From the NCBI GenBank assembly GCA_937874345.1, contig CALNBT010000005.1, positions 1 through 14,083 of the forward strand: a stretch of DNA of 14,083 nt, read 5' to 3'. The stretch comes from an uncultured Prevotella sp. Its GTDB lineage: Bacteria > Bacteroidota > Bacteroidia > Bacteroidales > Bacteroidaceae. This document shows positions 1 through 7,226 of the stretch, in pieces. How positions within the stretch are numbered: the stretch's first letter is position 1; every line of letters starts with the position of its first letter. A program made the translations under genes and the position numbers. Below the pieces are notes generated by a model. That model searched no databases and was not told the DNA's origin. It saw only the letters and a list, made by a program, of their open reading frames with translations.

Positions 1-90
1 TATTTAGGCTTTGTTTTGTATAAAGCTTTTCCCAGATATTTCTGTAGCTTCACCGTCTTTGAGCACTTCACTTCAAAACAAAATTGCAAA

Positions 91-591
91 TCAACCAAAT
101 ATTGACAAGTATTCTTTTTCGAAATTGGGTGTAAAAAGGCCTTTATTCATGTTTTCAATAATTTCTGCTTTGCTCCAGAAACGGCCTCCTGATAGTTCTG
201 TTGGATGGAGGGTAAACTGCCCGTCGTAAATAGTCTTGAAGACATATACCAACTCTTTCTCCTGAATACTATCAAAGACATAATACTTGATAAATTCTGG
301 CGTGTAATCAGTTATCCCAAGTTCTTCTTGGACTTCTCGTTTCAGCGCATTTTTAATCTCTTCACCAGCATCTACATGTCCACCACATGCAGTATCCCAT
401 TTGTCTGGTTGAATACTTTTCCATGAAGGACGTTTTTGCAAATAAAGCTCTCCTGACGAGTTGAAAACATGCAAGTGGACTACAGGATGTAAAATTCTGC
501 TGCCGTTATGTGCTTCGGCTCTTAAAACAGATCCAGTTACATTACCTTCGGCATCCACAACCGGTAATAATTCGTTTAGGTTGTCACCCAT
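91..591 (-). CDS. Nudix (NUDT/IDI-like) hydrolase
   Basis: This is a Nudix-fold hydrolase of 166 residues that probably cleaves a nucleoside-diphosphate-type substrate; the substrate cannot be told from sequence. The full Nudix box is visible: Gly, five residues, Glu, seven residues, then REVQEELGI (about residues 65-87 of this start). The lead-in LYLQKRP...W.TACGGH resembles the YfcD and type-1 IPP-isomerase branch, but the protein is shorter and lacks clear IDI signatures, so 'IDI-like' is only a resemblance. The frame stays open to a TTG at 618. I prefer the ATG at 591, because its product starts directly with the conserved N-terminal strand (LLPVVDAEGN) and TTG starts are rare. The gene follows ispE by 38 bp on the same strand, so the two are probably co-transcribed. 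It ends in TGA, and I see no strong terminator after it. Confidence 0.88.
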   Translation of the reverse strand: MGDNLNELLPVVDAEGNVTGSVLRAEAHNGSRILHPVVHLHVFNSSGELYLQKRPSWKSIQPDKWDTACGGHVDAGEEIKNALKREVQEELGITDYTPEFIKYYVFDSIQEKELVYVFKTIYDGQFTLHPTELSGGRFWSKAEIIENMNKGLFTPNFEKEYLSIFG

Positions 592-629
592 CACCAATTC
601 TCTTTTTTTATATATCAATCAAACAATAA

Positions 630-1469
630 TTATAACAAAAGCGTTTGTGTGTAATAATTGTTGAAGTGGTGTTCTAATTGACTCGGATCCTCTTTAAATA
701 TGCCAAAAATGGTACTTCCGCTTCCGCTCATGGCGGCATAAATGGCGCCTTTAGCATAAAGCTGTTCTTTGATGTGATTTAAAGTAGGATATTTTGGAAA
801 GATACTGTTCTCGAAATCGTTGGACAATTCGTCTTTCCATGTTTCAATAGGTTGTTGTATTACTTCAAGGCATGTCTTTTGAGGATAGGCTGTCGTGATG
901 TTTGCGTAGGCCTCCTTCGTTGAAATGGCAACAGCGGGTTTCACTATCATCAAGAAATAGCCTTTTAAATTACATGTGGAAGTATCAACAGCTGAAAGGT
1001 GGTCACCGATGCCCGTCGCAAAGGCAGGCTTTCCAGAAATAAAAAAAGCACAGTCTGCACCCAGCTTGGCTGCATATTTTTCCATTAATGCAACATTTAA
1101 CTTCAGGTCGAAGCTTTCGTTAACCAATTTAATCATGAAAGCGGCATCGCTTGAGCCACCTCCGAGTCCGGCTTGTAAAGGTATTCTCTTGTTGAGATGA
1201 ATGTGGATACGTGGTAATGCAAAATCTTTTGCCAATAGCTTGTAAGCTTTTATCACCAAGTTATCTGTTTCACTTCCTGGAATAACACTTCCAGTGATCT
1301 TTAAATCACAGGGATCTTCAGACGGAAATAGATCATCCATAGAGGTGATTTCCAGTGCATCATACAGTGGTATAGGGTAAAAGATTGTTTCAAGGTCATG
1401 GTATCCATCTTTTCGATTGGCTACAATGTTTAAACCTAGATTGATTTTTGCACCCGGAAAGGCTATCAT
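630..1469 (-). CDS. ispE: 4-diphosphocytidyl-2-C-methyl-D-erythritol kinase
   Basis: IspE phosphorylates CDP-methylerythritol with ATP in the cytosol, the fourth step of the MEP (non-mevalonate) isoprenoid pathway. The 279 residues match the family length. The N-terminus GAKINLGLNI carries the catalytic lysine (K8). The GHMP-kinase ATP loop PLQAGLGGGSSDAA lies at 97-110. LGADCAFF (137-143) carries the catalytic aspartate (D139). The glycine-rich C-terminal GHMP motif SGSGSTIFGIF lies at 248-258. All key residues appear intact. The ATG at 1469 starts directly at the family's usual N-terminus. A Nudix hydrolase gene follows 38 bp downstream. Upstream (minus strand), the 75 bp to maeB holds the maeB terminator hairpin and an imperfect -7 element (TATTTTG, one base short of TAnnTTTG), so ispE probably has its own promoter there. 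Confidence 0.97.
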   Translation of the reverse strand: MIAFPGAKINLGLNIVANRKDGYHDLETIFYPIPLYDALEITSMDDLFPSEDPCDLKITGSVIPGSETDNLVIKAYKLLAKDFALPRIHIHLNKRIPLQAGLGGGSSDAAFMIKLVNESFDLKLNVALMEKYAAKLGADCAFFISGKPAFATGIGDHLSAVDTSTCNLKGYFLMIVKPAVAISTKEAYANITTAYPQKTCLEVIQQPIETWKDELSNDFENSIFPKYPTLNHIKEQLYAKGAIYAAMSGSGSTIFGIFKEDPSQLEHHFNNYYTQTLLL

Positions 1470-1497
1470 AATAGGACTCTATACAAAATAGTAATCA

Positions 1498-1530
1498 AAT
1501 ACCGACAAGTAAAAAATACTTGCCGGTATT
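1498..1530 (-). terminator. hairpin after maeB
   Basis: The arms at 1498-1511 and 1517-1530 form a 14-bp inverted repeat around a 5-nt loop (AAAAA on the plus strand). In the minus-strand RNA all 14 positions pair, one of them as G-U. In the plus-strand RNA the same position would be an A-C mismatch. This orientation bias and the position 14 nt after the maeB stop suggest a maeB transcription terminator. The U-tract after it is poor (ends in TATTTTG), so termination may be partial and some read-through into ispE is possible. Confidence 0.6.
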
Positions 1531-1544
1531 GATAAAATCATGAA

Positions 1545-3833
1545 TTAATTATTTTTTTTAACCTTATCCACGTATGCATCAATTGCTGCCACAGCAGTGA
1601 TGTTGACTACATCACGAACGGAGCATTCAAAATCTGTGAAATGGATTGGCTTGTTGAGACCCATTTGGATCGGGCCAATGATTTCCAAATCAGGATTTAA
1701 TCCTTGTAGGAGCTGATAGCTTCCATTAGCACTGCTCATATTTGGGAAAATCAATGTGTTGACATCTTTTCCTTTTAAGCGAGTAAAGGGGAACTTGTCG
1801 TCACGCAATTTGCCATCTAACGCGAATTTAACCTGCATCTCACCATCAATGGGCAGATCTGGATATTCTCTTTGAAGTCTTTCTACAGCAGCATGAACTT
1901 GTTTGGGACTTCCGACAGCATCGGTGCCAAAGTTTGAATAGCTGATCATGGCAATCGCTGGCTCATCATTGAAGAACTTGACGGCATGAGCACTTAATCG
2001 GGCAATATCATATAGAACATTCTCATCTGGATGACGATTAATTAAGGTGTCTGCTATATAATAAACATCCTTTTTGGTGTTCAGAATGTGCATCGTACCG
2101 AATGTATTAAAACCTTCGCGAATACCAATAACCTCTTTTGCTACCTTTATTGTGTTTGAATATTTGGTATAAAGTCCTGTGATGAAGGCGTCAGCATCGC
2201 CATTCTCGACCATAGACATGCCAAAGTAATTGCGTTCATACATTTTATCGTATGCTTCTTCGAAAGTATATCCGCTACGCTCGCGCTTTTCTGCAATCTT
2301 TTTGGCAAATTTGGCTCTTCTTCCTTGTTCCTGATCGGCACGCATATCAACGATGTCAACACCAGTAAGGTCAAGTTTCAGACGACTTGCCAATCTATTC
2401 AGCCGATCGGGATTTCCCAAAAGGATAGGGTAGCAAATACCTTCCTGCATCGCTTGAACAGCAGCTTTCATCATGGTAGGATGTCCTCCCTCTGCAAATA
2501 CAACACGCTGTGGATGACGAGCGGCAATAAGATGTAGATTTCTCGTTAATTGAGTTTCTTGACCAAGAAGCTGCATCAGATGCTGTTTATAAGCATCCCA
2601 ATCCTTGATCGTTGTTCTGGCAACGCCACTTTCAATAGCAGCTTTTGCAACAGCAGCACTTACCTCGGTAATCAAACGTGGATCAACAGGTTTTGGAATA
2701 AAATAGTCTGGTCCGAATTGTAAATCGTTCACATGATATACTTCGTTGACAATATCGGGAACAGGTTGCTTGGCCAAATCAGCGATGGCATGAACAGCAG
2801 CCATCTTCATTTCTTCGTTAATCGCTTTGGCGTGAACATCCAACGCTCCACGGAAGATATAGGGGAATCCGATTACATTATTGATCTGGTTTGGATAATC
2901 ACTTCGCCCTGTTGACATTAGGACATCGGGACGACTTTCTAAAGCATCCTCATAGCTAATTTCAGGAACAGGATTTGCTAAAGCAAAAACAATGGGTTTG
3001 TCGGCCATTGATTTAACCATATCTTTAGATAAGACATTACCTTTTGATAGCCCCACAAAGACATCTGCTCCTTTGATGGCTTCTTCAAGTGTATGAACAT
3101 CTGTTCTAGTGGTAGCGAAGAATTGTTTCTGGGGATTAAGGTTGGTGCGGTCTGCAGTGATAACTCCCTTTGAATCTATCATCACGATATTTTCTTTACG
3201 AGCCCCTAATGCCATATACAGTTTTGTACAACTGATGGCAGCAGCTCCAGCACCGTTGATGACTATACGAACCTCTTTGATATCTTTCTCTGCAACTTCC
3301 AATGCATTTTTCAATCCGGCAGCAGAAATGATGGCAGTACCATGCTGGTCATCGTGCATAATGGGGATATCAAGTGTCTTTTTCAGTCTCTCTTCAATGT
3401 AAAAACATTCTGGTGCTTTGATGTCTTCCAAATTAATACCGCCAAAAGAGGGAGCAATGCGTTCGATGGTCTCACAGAATTTTTCAGGGTCTTTCTCGTC
3501 AACTTCAATGTCAAAGACATCTATGCCACCGTATATTTTGAACAACAATCCCTTACCTTCCATAACGGGTTTACCACTCATAGCCCCAATGTCGCCAAGA
3601 CCTAAAACGGCTGTTCCATTAGAGATAACAGCAACTAGATTGCCCTTATCTGTGTATTTGTAAACATCGTTAGGATTTTTTTGGATTTCAAGACAAGGAT
3701 ACGCCACACCAGGAGAATAAGCCAAACTCAAGTCTGTTTGGCTTCTGTATGGTTTGGTAGGCCTTACCTCAATTTTTCCAGGCCGTTCACCTTGATGATA
3801 TTCCAAGGCTGCCTCTTTTGTTATTTTTACCAT
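1545..3833 (-). CDS. maeB: NADP-dependent malic enzyme with C-terminal PTA-like domain
   Basis: This enzyme oxidatively decarboxylates L-malate to pyruvate and CO2, yielding NAD(P)H. The 762 residues match the two-domain MaeB type. Residues 1 to about 420 are the malic enzyme: SLAYSPGVA with the catalytic tyrosine Y39, EGKGLLFK with K94, the metal ligands in NLED (E136, D137) and HDDQHGTA (D161, D162), the dinucleotide fold INGAGAAA (192-199), and ANPVPE (287-291). From about residue 430 to the end the protein resembles phosphotransacetylase (FAEGGHPTMMKAA; NFGTDAVGSPKQVHAA; DGEMQVKFAL). In MaeB proteins this part is thought to be regulatory, sensing acetyl-CoA, rather than catalytic. Cofactor preference is taken from the family, not read from sequence. 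The ATG at 3833 starts at the normal N-terminus. The gene is transcribed away from a TetR regulator and followed by a terminator hairpin. Confidence 0.96.
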   Translation of the reverse strand: MVKITKEAALEYHQGERPGKIEVRPTKPYRSQTDLSLAYSPGVAYPCLEIQKNPNDVYKYTDKGNLVAVISNGTAVLGLGDIGAMSGKPVMEGKGLLFKIYGGIDVFDIEVDEKDPEKFCETIERIAPSFGGINLEDIKAPECFYIEERLKKTLDIPIMHDDQHGTAIISAAGLKNALEVAEKDIKEVRIVINGAGAAAISCTKLYMALGARKENIVMIDSKGVITADRTNLNPQKQFFATTRTDVHTLEEAIKGADVFVGLSKGNVLSKDMVKSMADKPIVFALANPVPEISYEDALESRPDVLMSTGRSDYPNQINNVIGFPYIFRGALDVHAKAINEEMKMAAVHAIADLAKQPVPDIVNEVYHVNDLQFGPDYFIPKPVDPRLITEVSAAVAKAAIESGVARTTIKDWDAYKQHLMQLLGQETQLTRNLHLIAARHPQRVVFAEGGHPTMMKAAVQAMQEGICYPILLGNPDRLNRLASRLKLDLTGVDIVDMRADQEQGRRAKFAKKIAEKRERSGYTFEEAYDKMYERNYFGMSMVENGDADAFITGLYTKYSNTIKVAKEVIGIREGFNTFGTMHILNTKKDVYYIADTLINRHPDENVLYDIARLSAHAVKFFNDEPAIAMISYSNFGTDAVGSPKQVHAAVERLQREYPDLPIDGEMQVKFALDGKLRDDKFPFTRLKGKDVNTLIFPNMSSANGSYQLLQGLNPDLEIIGPIQMGLNKPIHFTDFECSVRDVVNITAVAAIDAYVDKVKKNN

Positions 3834-3899
3834 TTGCTTTAGTTTCTATACTGAGAAATAGGATTGTAAGAGTTAATAACTGAGTGCCCTAGATATTTC

Positions 3900-3925
3900 T
3901 CAATAATTTTACATTCAATAATTTT
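3900..3925. repeat. 11-bp tandem direct repeat in the maeB leader
   Basis: TCAATAATTTT occurs at 3900-3910 and again at 3915-3925, 15 bp apart start to start. It lies just downstream of the predicted maeB transcription start, between maeB and the divergent TetR gene. The placement would suit a repressor or RNA-binding site, but the sequence is AT-rich and chance is possible. Confidence 0.4.
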
Positions 3926-3933
3926 GTTCATGG

Positions 3934-3941
3934 CAAAGTTA
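3934..3941 (-). promoter_or_regulatory. -7 element of the maeB promoter
   Basis: On the minus strand this reads TAACTTTG, a match to the Bacteroidetes -7 consensus TAnnTTTG. Transcription would start near 3927, giving a leader of about 90 nt before the maeB ATG. No good -33 TTTG is seen at the usual distance. Confidence 0.5.
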
Positions 3942-3982
3942 ACAAAAAAAGAGAGAAAGAACATTAGTTTTTTTGTTTTTTG

Positions 3983-3990
3983 TATCTTTG
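3983..3990 (+). promoter_or_regulatory. -7 element of the TetR-gene promoter
   Basis: TATCTTTG matches TAnnTTTG exactly. A start near 3997 leaves a leader of about 12 nt before the ATG at 4009. The 8-bp palindrome CAAATTTG (3995-4002) sits on this start site and could be part of an autoregulatory operator. The element also argues against the upstream in-frame TTG at 3973, which lies before the promoter. Confidence 0.6.
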
Positions 3991-4008
3991 CTAACAAATT
4001 TGAAGTAT

Positions 4009-4668
4009 ATGAATAAAATTTTAATTCAAACGCCTTATCGGCAAAAATTACATCAGCGTATTTTGAAAGAGGCCATGAGAGAATTTTATTCGAGAGGTAT
4101 TAAGGCTGTCAAAATGGATGATATTGCTCAGAATCTTGCAATATCAAAACGCACATTATATGAAATTTATAGAAATAAGGAGGAACTTCTTCTCGAAGGA
4201 ATAAAAAATGCAGAAGACGAATTTGATTTGAACATGGCAGAATTTATCAAGACTTATGGTAATAATGTAATGGACATTATGATCGAATTTTACCATATGC
4301 AATTAAAGTTTATGTCTGAAGTGTCTCCTTTATTCTTTGAAGAATTGAACAAGTATGATCAAGTACTTTATTATCTGGAAACTAAACATCGTGAGCGAGA
4401 TGCCAAAGCTGCTGAATTTTTCAAACGAGGCATACAGGAAGGATTCTTTAGAGCAGATGCCAATTATGAGATTGTTACAGAAATAGGTAGGGTAGCTATT
4501 GAACATTCATTTAAATCTCAGATGTATAAAAAGTATAGCTTACAGACAATTACTCAAAATATCGTTTTACTGATAATCAGAGGTATTTGTACTCAACAGG
4601 GATTAGACATGATTGATCGCACGATTTTCATTAAACCCTCAGACCGGAAAGACTTTGAGGAGATTTAA
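4009..4668 (+). CDS. TetR/AcrR-family transcriptional regulator
   Basis: This is a 219-residue DNA-binding regulator of the usual TetR length. The N-terminal helix-turn-helix is clear at about residues 17-62: RILKEAMREFYSRGIKAV, then MDDIAQNLAISKRTLYEIY, then NKEELL. The remaining helical part (about 70-210) would be the ligand-binding and dimerisation domain; its ligand is unknown. I chose the ATG at 4009, because the in-frame TTG at 3973 precedes the -7 promoter element and only adds a poly-F/L stretch. The gene is divergent from maeB, with predicted -7 elements about 41 bp apart, so it could regulate maeB, itself, or distant genes; the sequence does not decide this. No efflux gene, the common TetR target, is adjacent. 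It converges on a small ORF on the other strand, only 14 bp from stop to stop. Confidence 0.93.
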   Translation: MNKILIQTPYRQKLHQRILKEAMREFYSRGIKAVKMDDIAQNLAISKRTLYEIYRNKEELLLEGIKNAEDEFDLNMAEFIKTYGNNVMDIMIEFYHMQLKFMSEVSPLFFEELNKYDQVLYYLETKHRERDAKAAEFFKRGIQEGFFRADANYEIVTEIGRVAIEHSFKSQMYKKYSLQTITQNIVLLIIRGICTQQGLDMIDRTIFIKPSDRKDFEEI

Positions 4669-4671
4669 AAT

Positions 4672-4686
4672 TTGATTTGAAATCAA
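4672..4686. terminator. possible short hairpin between convergent genes
   Basis: TTGATTTGAAATCAA is a near-perfect palindrome that could fold as a 6-bp stem with a 3-nt loop. It covers the stop codon of the small ORF and lies just past the TetR stop. The stem is AT-rich and has no clear T-run, so any terminator role is uncertain. Confidence 0.25.
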
Positions 4687-4841
4687 TGGGATTCGTCGTT
4701 GATATATTGTTGGCTGATCATCATATAATGCAAAGATTCCAATTCGCGCAAAGTTAATCGTCCGACAGTGAATTCGATGTTCCTAATTAACTCTTCTCTT
4801 CGTAAATCTTCGTCGTTTTGGGTTTGATTAAAATTCTGCAT
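4683..4841 (-). CDS. small protein (52 aa) downstream of rel
   Basis: This ORF runs from the ATG at 4841 to the TGA at 4683 and encodes 52 residues. I do not recognise a family. The product is hydrophilic and charged at the N-terminus (NDEDLRREELIRN), followed by an amphipathic, probably helical segment (VGRLTLRELESLHYMMIS) and a polar tail. It has no signal peptide, membrane helix or Cys pairs. The composition looks like a real protein rather than an antisense shadow, as nothing is encoded opposite it. It starts 39 bp after the rel stop codon on the same strand. I see no separate TAnnTTTG element in the gap, so it is probably co-transcribed with rel. A 10-bp palindrome, ATAACGTTAT (4872-4881), overlaps the rel stop. 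The function is unknown. Confidence 0.65.
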   Translation of the reverse strand: MQNFNQTQNDEDLRREELIRNIEFTVGRLTLRELESLHYMMISQQYINDESH

Positions 4842-4880
4842 TGTTTCTTTCAATTAGTTTATTAATATTGAATAACGTTA

Positions 4881-7091
4881 TCATAATCTATTAATTTGTT
4901 TGACACCTTTCACCATTTGAAATTTCCTAATCAGTGCATCAAGTTTGGTTACATCTTCCAATTGAACTGTTAGATTTCCGCTGAATAGTCCATCATGAGA
5001 ATCAATATTGATAGAGCGCATGACCACTTGCTCTTCTTTTGAAATAATACTTGTGATGTTATTCAGGATACCTATATCGTCATTTCCAACGATTCGCAAT
5101 ACAATTGTGTAAGACGTATTGTTCTTTCCGCTCCATTTGGCACGAACAATTCTGTATCCAAAACGCTTTCTAAGTTCTGGAGCATTGGGGCAGTCGTTTC
5201 TGTGAATCTTGATACCTCCGCTAACGGTAACGAAGCCAAAAACGGGATCCCCATAGATCGGGTTACAACATTTTGCCAATGAATATTCTATACCCTTGAG
5301 GTTTTTGTCAATTACCAAAACATCATCACTCGGACGTGATAGTTGCTGATCTGGATTCTCATAACTAAAATCTTCAGCACTATGGATTGCTCTTGAAGAA
5401 TTTAAGTTCAATTCCTTATCTCTAGCTTCTAGATATTTTTCGATAATATCATTCGGATCAAGTTTGTCATCTGCAATCTGCTTGTAGAATTCTGATACCT
5501 CTTTAAATCCCATTTTCTTAATCAAATGGTTCATGATACCATCATCAAACTCTATTTTTCGATTTTTGAATCTTCTCTCGAGTAGTTCTTTTGCATAGAG
5601 TCCATCCTTGACCTGTGTTTCCTTCAGGGCAAGCCGTATTTTTGAACGCGCCTTGCTGGTCTTGACAATTTTAATCCAACTCTGATTGGGCTTTTGGTTA
5701 TTCTGAGTTAAGATCTCGATAGCATCACCTGATTTTAGTTCTTCTCGGATCGAGACGTTCTTTCCATTGATTCTTGCACCAACACACTTGTTGCCGATCC
5801 CTGAATGGATGTTATATGCAAAATCCAGGACAGTGGCCCCTTTTGGAAATTTCTTAATTTCGCCTTTTGGCGTAAAGACAAAAACTTCATCTTCATAAAG
5901 ATCCATCTTGAACTGATCCATCACTTGCATGCCATCACCAGCCTCCAGTGCTGTTCGGATGGACGTCAACCAATCATCAACTGTGTTGTCGCTCTTTATG
6001 CCTTTATATCTCCAATGGGCAGCCAGACCACGTTCAGCAATTTCGTCCATTCGTTCTGTACGAATCTGTACTTCTACCCATTTGTTTTCTGGTCCAAGGA
6101 CCGTGATGTGCAGGCTTTCATATCCATTTGATTTAGGAACTGAGAGCCAGTCTCTTAAACGTTTTGGATTGGGTTGGTACATGTCTGTAACGATAGAGTA
6201 AGCCTGCCAGCAATGCATCTTTTCTTTTTCGAATGGAGAGTCAATGATGATGCGAATGGCAAACAAATCGTAAATACCTTCAAAGTTACATTTTTGTTTA
6301 TTCATCTTTTGCCAGATGGAATGAATGCTCTTAGTTCGCCCCTTCATATGGAACACCAAACCAGCTTCTTTTAGTTTGGTTTCAATAGGTTTAATAAAAG
6401 ATTCGATGTACTTGTCGCGAGCTTTTTTGGTAGCGTTAAGCTTTTCCTTGATCAAATAATAGGCGTCGTGTTCAAGGTATTTTAAGCTAAGATCCTCTAA
6501 CTCACTTTTTAAGTGATAAAGTCCAAGCTTATGTGCTAACGGTGCGTACAAATATGCTGCTTCTTCACTCACATCCCGTTTTGCTTCAATGTTTTCCGTA
6601 TCACGAATTTGTCTCATTAAATTAACCCTGTCGGCTATCATGATTAAGATAACCCGCATGTCCTCAGCAAAGGATAGAAGCAGATTTCTGAAGTTTTCGC
6701 TTTCAATGACAGGGTTCTTACTGTACAATTCATTGATTTTAACTAATCCATGAATAATCTGTGCAACAGTATCGCCGAAATCGTTTTTGATATCCTCTAT
6801 TTTCAGATATCCGTTTAAAACGCTTTGATAAAGAAGGATAGCGATAACGCTGTCACGCTTTAAGCCTATTTCGTCGACAGCAATTTCAGTAGTTTGCAAA
6901 GCGCAAATAAGTGGATTCAGTCCGAAAACATCTTTTGTTGAAAGCCCACTTTCTACAGATTTCTTGAGCAAAGAGCCTATCTTTTCAACATCTTCAGTCT
7001 GAATCGAGTCACCGATTCGTTGCTTGATCCGACTGAATGATTCAACCAATTCTCTTTGAATTGTATTATTCGATTCTTCTTTATCACTCAT
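4881..7091 (-). CDS. relA: RelA/SpoT-family (p)ppGpp synthetase, hydrolase site lost
   Basis: This is a long RSH protein (736 residues) that makes the stringent-response alarmone (p)ppGpp from ATP and GDP/GTP. Domain order: degenerate HD hydrolase (about 50-165), synthetase (about 235-365), TGS (about 400-462), helical region, zinc-finger/CC domain (KCCNPIYGD at 607, HRNDCPN at 630) and ACT (about 661-736). Synthetase residues are intact: GRTK (251-254), YDLFAIR (D275), NGYESLH (Y324) and EVQIRT (E340). In the hydrolase domain the His-Asp pair of bifunctional enzymes is Tyr-Gln (88-89), the first metal His appears as Asn-Pro (59-60), and only the ADR aspartate (D154) remains. It is therefore likely synthetase-only. 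The loop before the NGY motif reads RLRD (311-314), nearer the RXKD of bifunctional enzymes than the EXDD of E. coli RelA. The ATG at 7091 lies about 15 nt after a predicted start site. A 52-residue ORF follows. Confidence 0.93.
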   Translation of the reverse strand: MSDKEESNNTIQRELVESFSRIKQRIGDSIQTEDVEKIGSLLKKSVESGLSTKDVFGLNPLICALQTTEIAVDEIGLKRDSVIAILLYQSVLNGYLKIEDIKNDFGDTVAQIIHGLVKINELYSKNPVIESENFRNLLLSFAEDMRVILIMIADRVNLMRQIRDTENIEAKRDVSEEAAYLYAPLAHKLGLYHLKSELEDLSLKYLEHDAYYLIKEKLNATKKARDKYIESFIKPIETKLKEAGLVFHMKGRTKSIHSIWQKMNKQKCNFEGIYDLFAIRIIIDSPFEKEKMHCWQAYSIVTDMYQPNPKRLRDWLSVPKSNGYESLHITVLGPENKWVEVQIRTERMDEIAERGLAAHWRYKGIKSDNTVDDWLTSIRTALEAGDGMQVMDQFKMDLYEDEVFVFTPKGEIKKFPKGATVLDFAYNIHSGIGNKCVGARINGKNVSIREELKSGDAIEILTQNNQKPNQSWIKIVKTSKARSKIRLALKETQVKDGLYAKELLERRFKNRKIEFDDGIMNHLIKKMGFKEVSEFYKQIADDKLDPNDIIEKYLEARDKELNLNSSRAIHSAEDFSYENPDQQLSRPSDDVLVIDKNLKGIEYSLAKCCNPIYGDPVFGFVTVSGGIKIHRNDCPNAPELRKRFGYRIVRAKWSGKNNTSYTIVLRIVGNDDIGILNNITSIISKEEQVVMRSINIDSHDGLFSGNLTVQLEDVTKLDALIRKFQMVKGVKQINRL

Positions 7092-7103
7092 AATCCATAA
7101 TTT

Positions 7104-7121
7104 CTATCTTTGCAAAGATAG
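7104..7121. repeat. 18-bp perfect palindrome of two opposed -7 elements
   Basis: CTATCTTTGCAAAGATAG is identical to its reverse complement. The left half contains TATCTTTG for the plus strand (7105-7112), and the right half contains the same for the minus strand (7113-7120). It sits in the control region between relA and the divergent DUF4301-type gene. It may act as a bidirectional promoter core, and a dimeric repressor could also bind it. Confidence 0.6.
7113..7120 (-). promoter_or_regulatory. -7 element of the relA promoter
   Basis: On the minus strand this reads TATCTTTG, an exact TAnnTTTG match. Transcription would start near 7106, about 15 nt before the relA ATG. No strong -33 element is seen (GTTTATG at roughly the right place). 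It forms the right half of an 18-bp palindrome. Confidence 0.6.
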
Positions 7122-7162
7122 TATTTTTATCATAAACAGCAGTCTTTTTCATAAAAAGTAAC

Positions 7163-7170
7163 TATCTTTG
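7163..7170 (+). promoter_or_regulatory. -7 element for the DUF4301-type gene
   Basis: TATCTTTG matches TAnnTTTG exactly and repeats the 9-bp CTATCTTTG found at 7104. A start near 7177 gives a leader of about 50 nt. The copy at 7105-7112 could be a second, upstream start. Confidence 0.5.
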
Positions 7171-7226
7171 TAGAGACATTATAATGGGGTTCATAGAAAA
7201 TTTAATAGTTAATCTTTTTTTAAATT

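Noticed and set aside
1..90. Coding-like minus-strand stretch downstream of the Nudix gene (22 codons ending at TAA, 4-6, and a second open frame to the window edge)
   Set aside because: The 22-codon stretch lies between two stops in the Nudix frame and has no ATG; the other frame has only non-ATG starts and odd composition. It is too short to call.
4871..4882. ATAACGTTAT palindrome at the rel stop codon as an operator
   Set aside because: Ten AT-rich bases overlapping a stop codon, with no promoter nearby; most likely chance.
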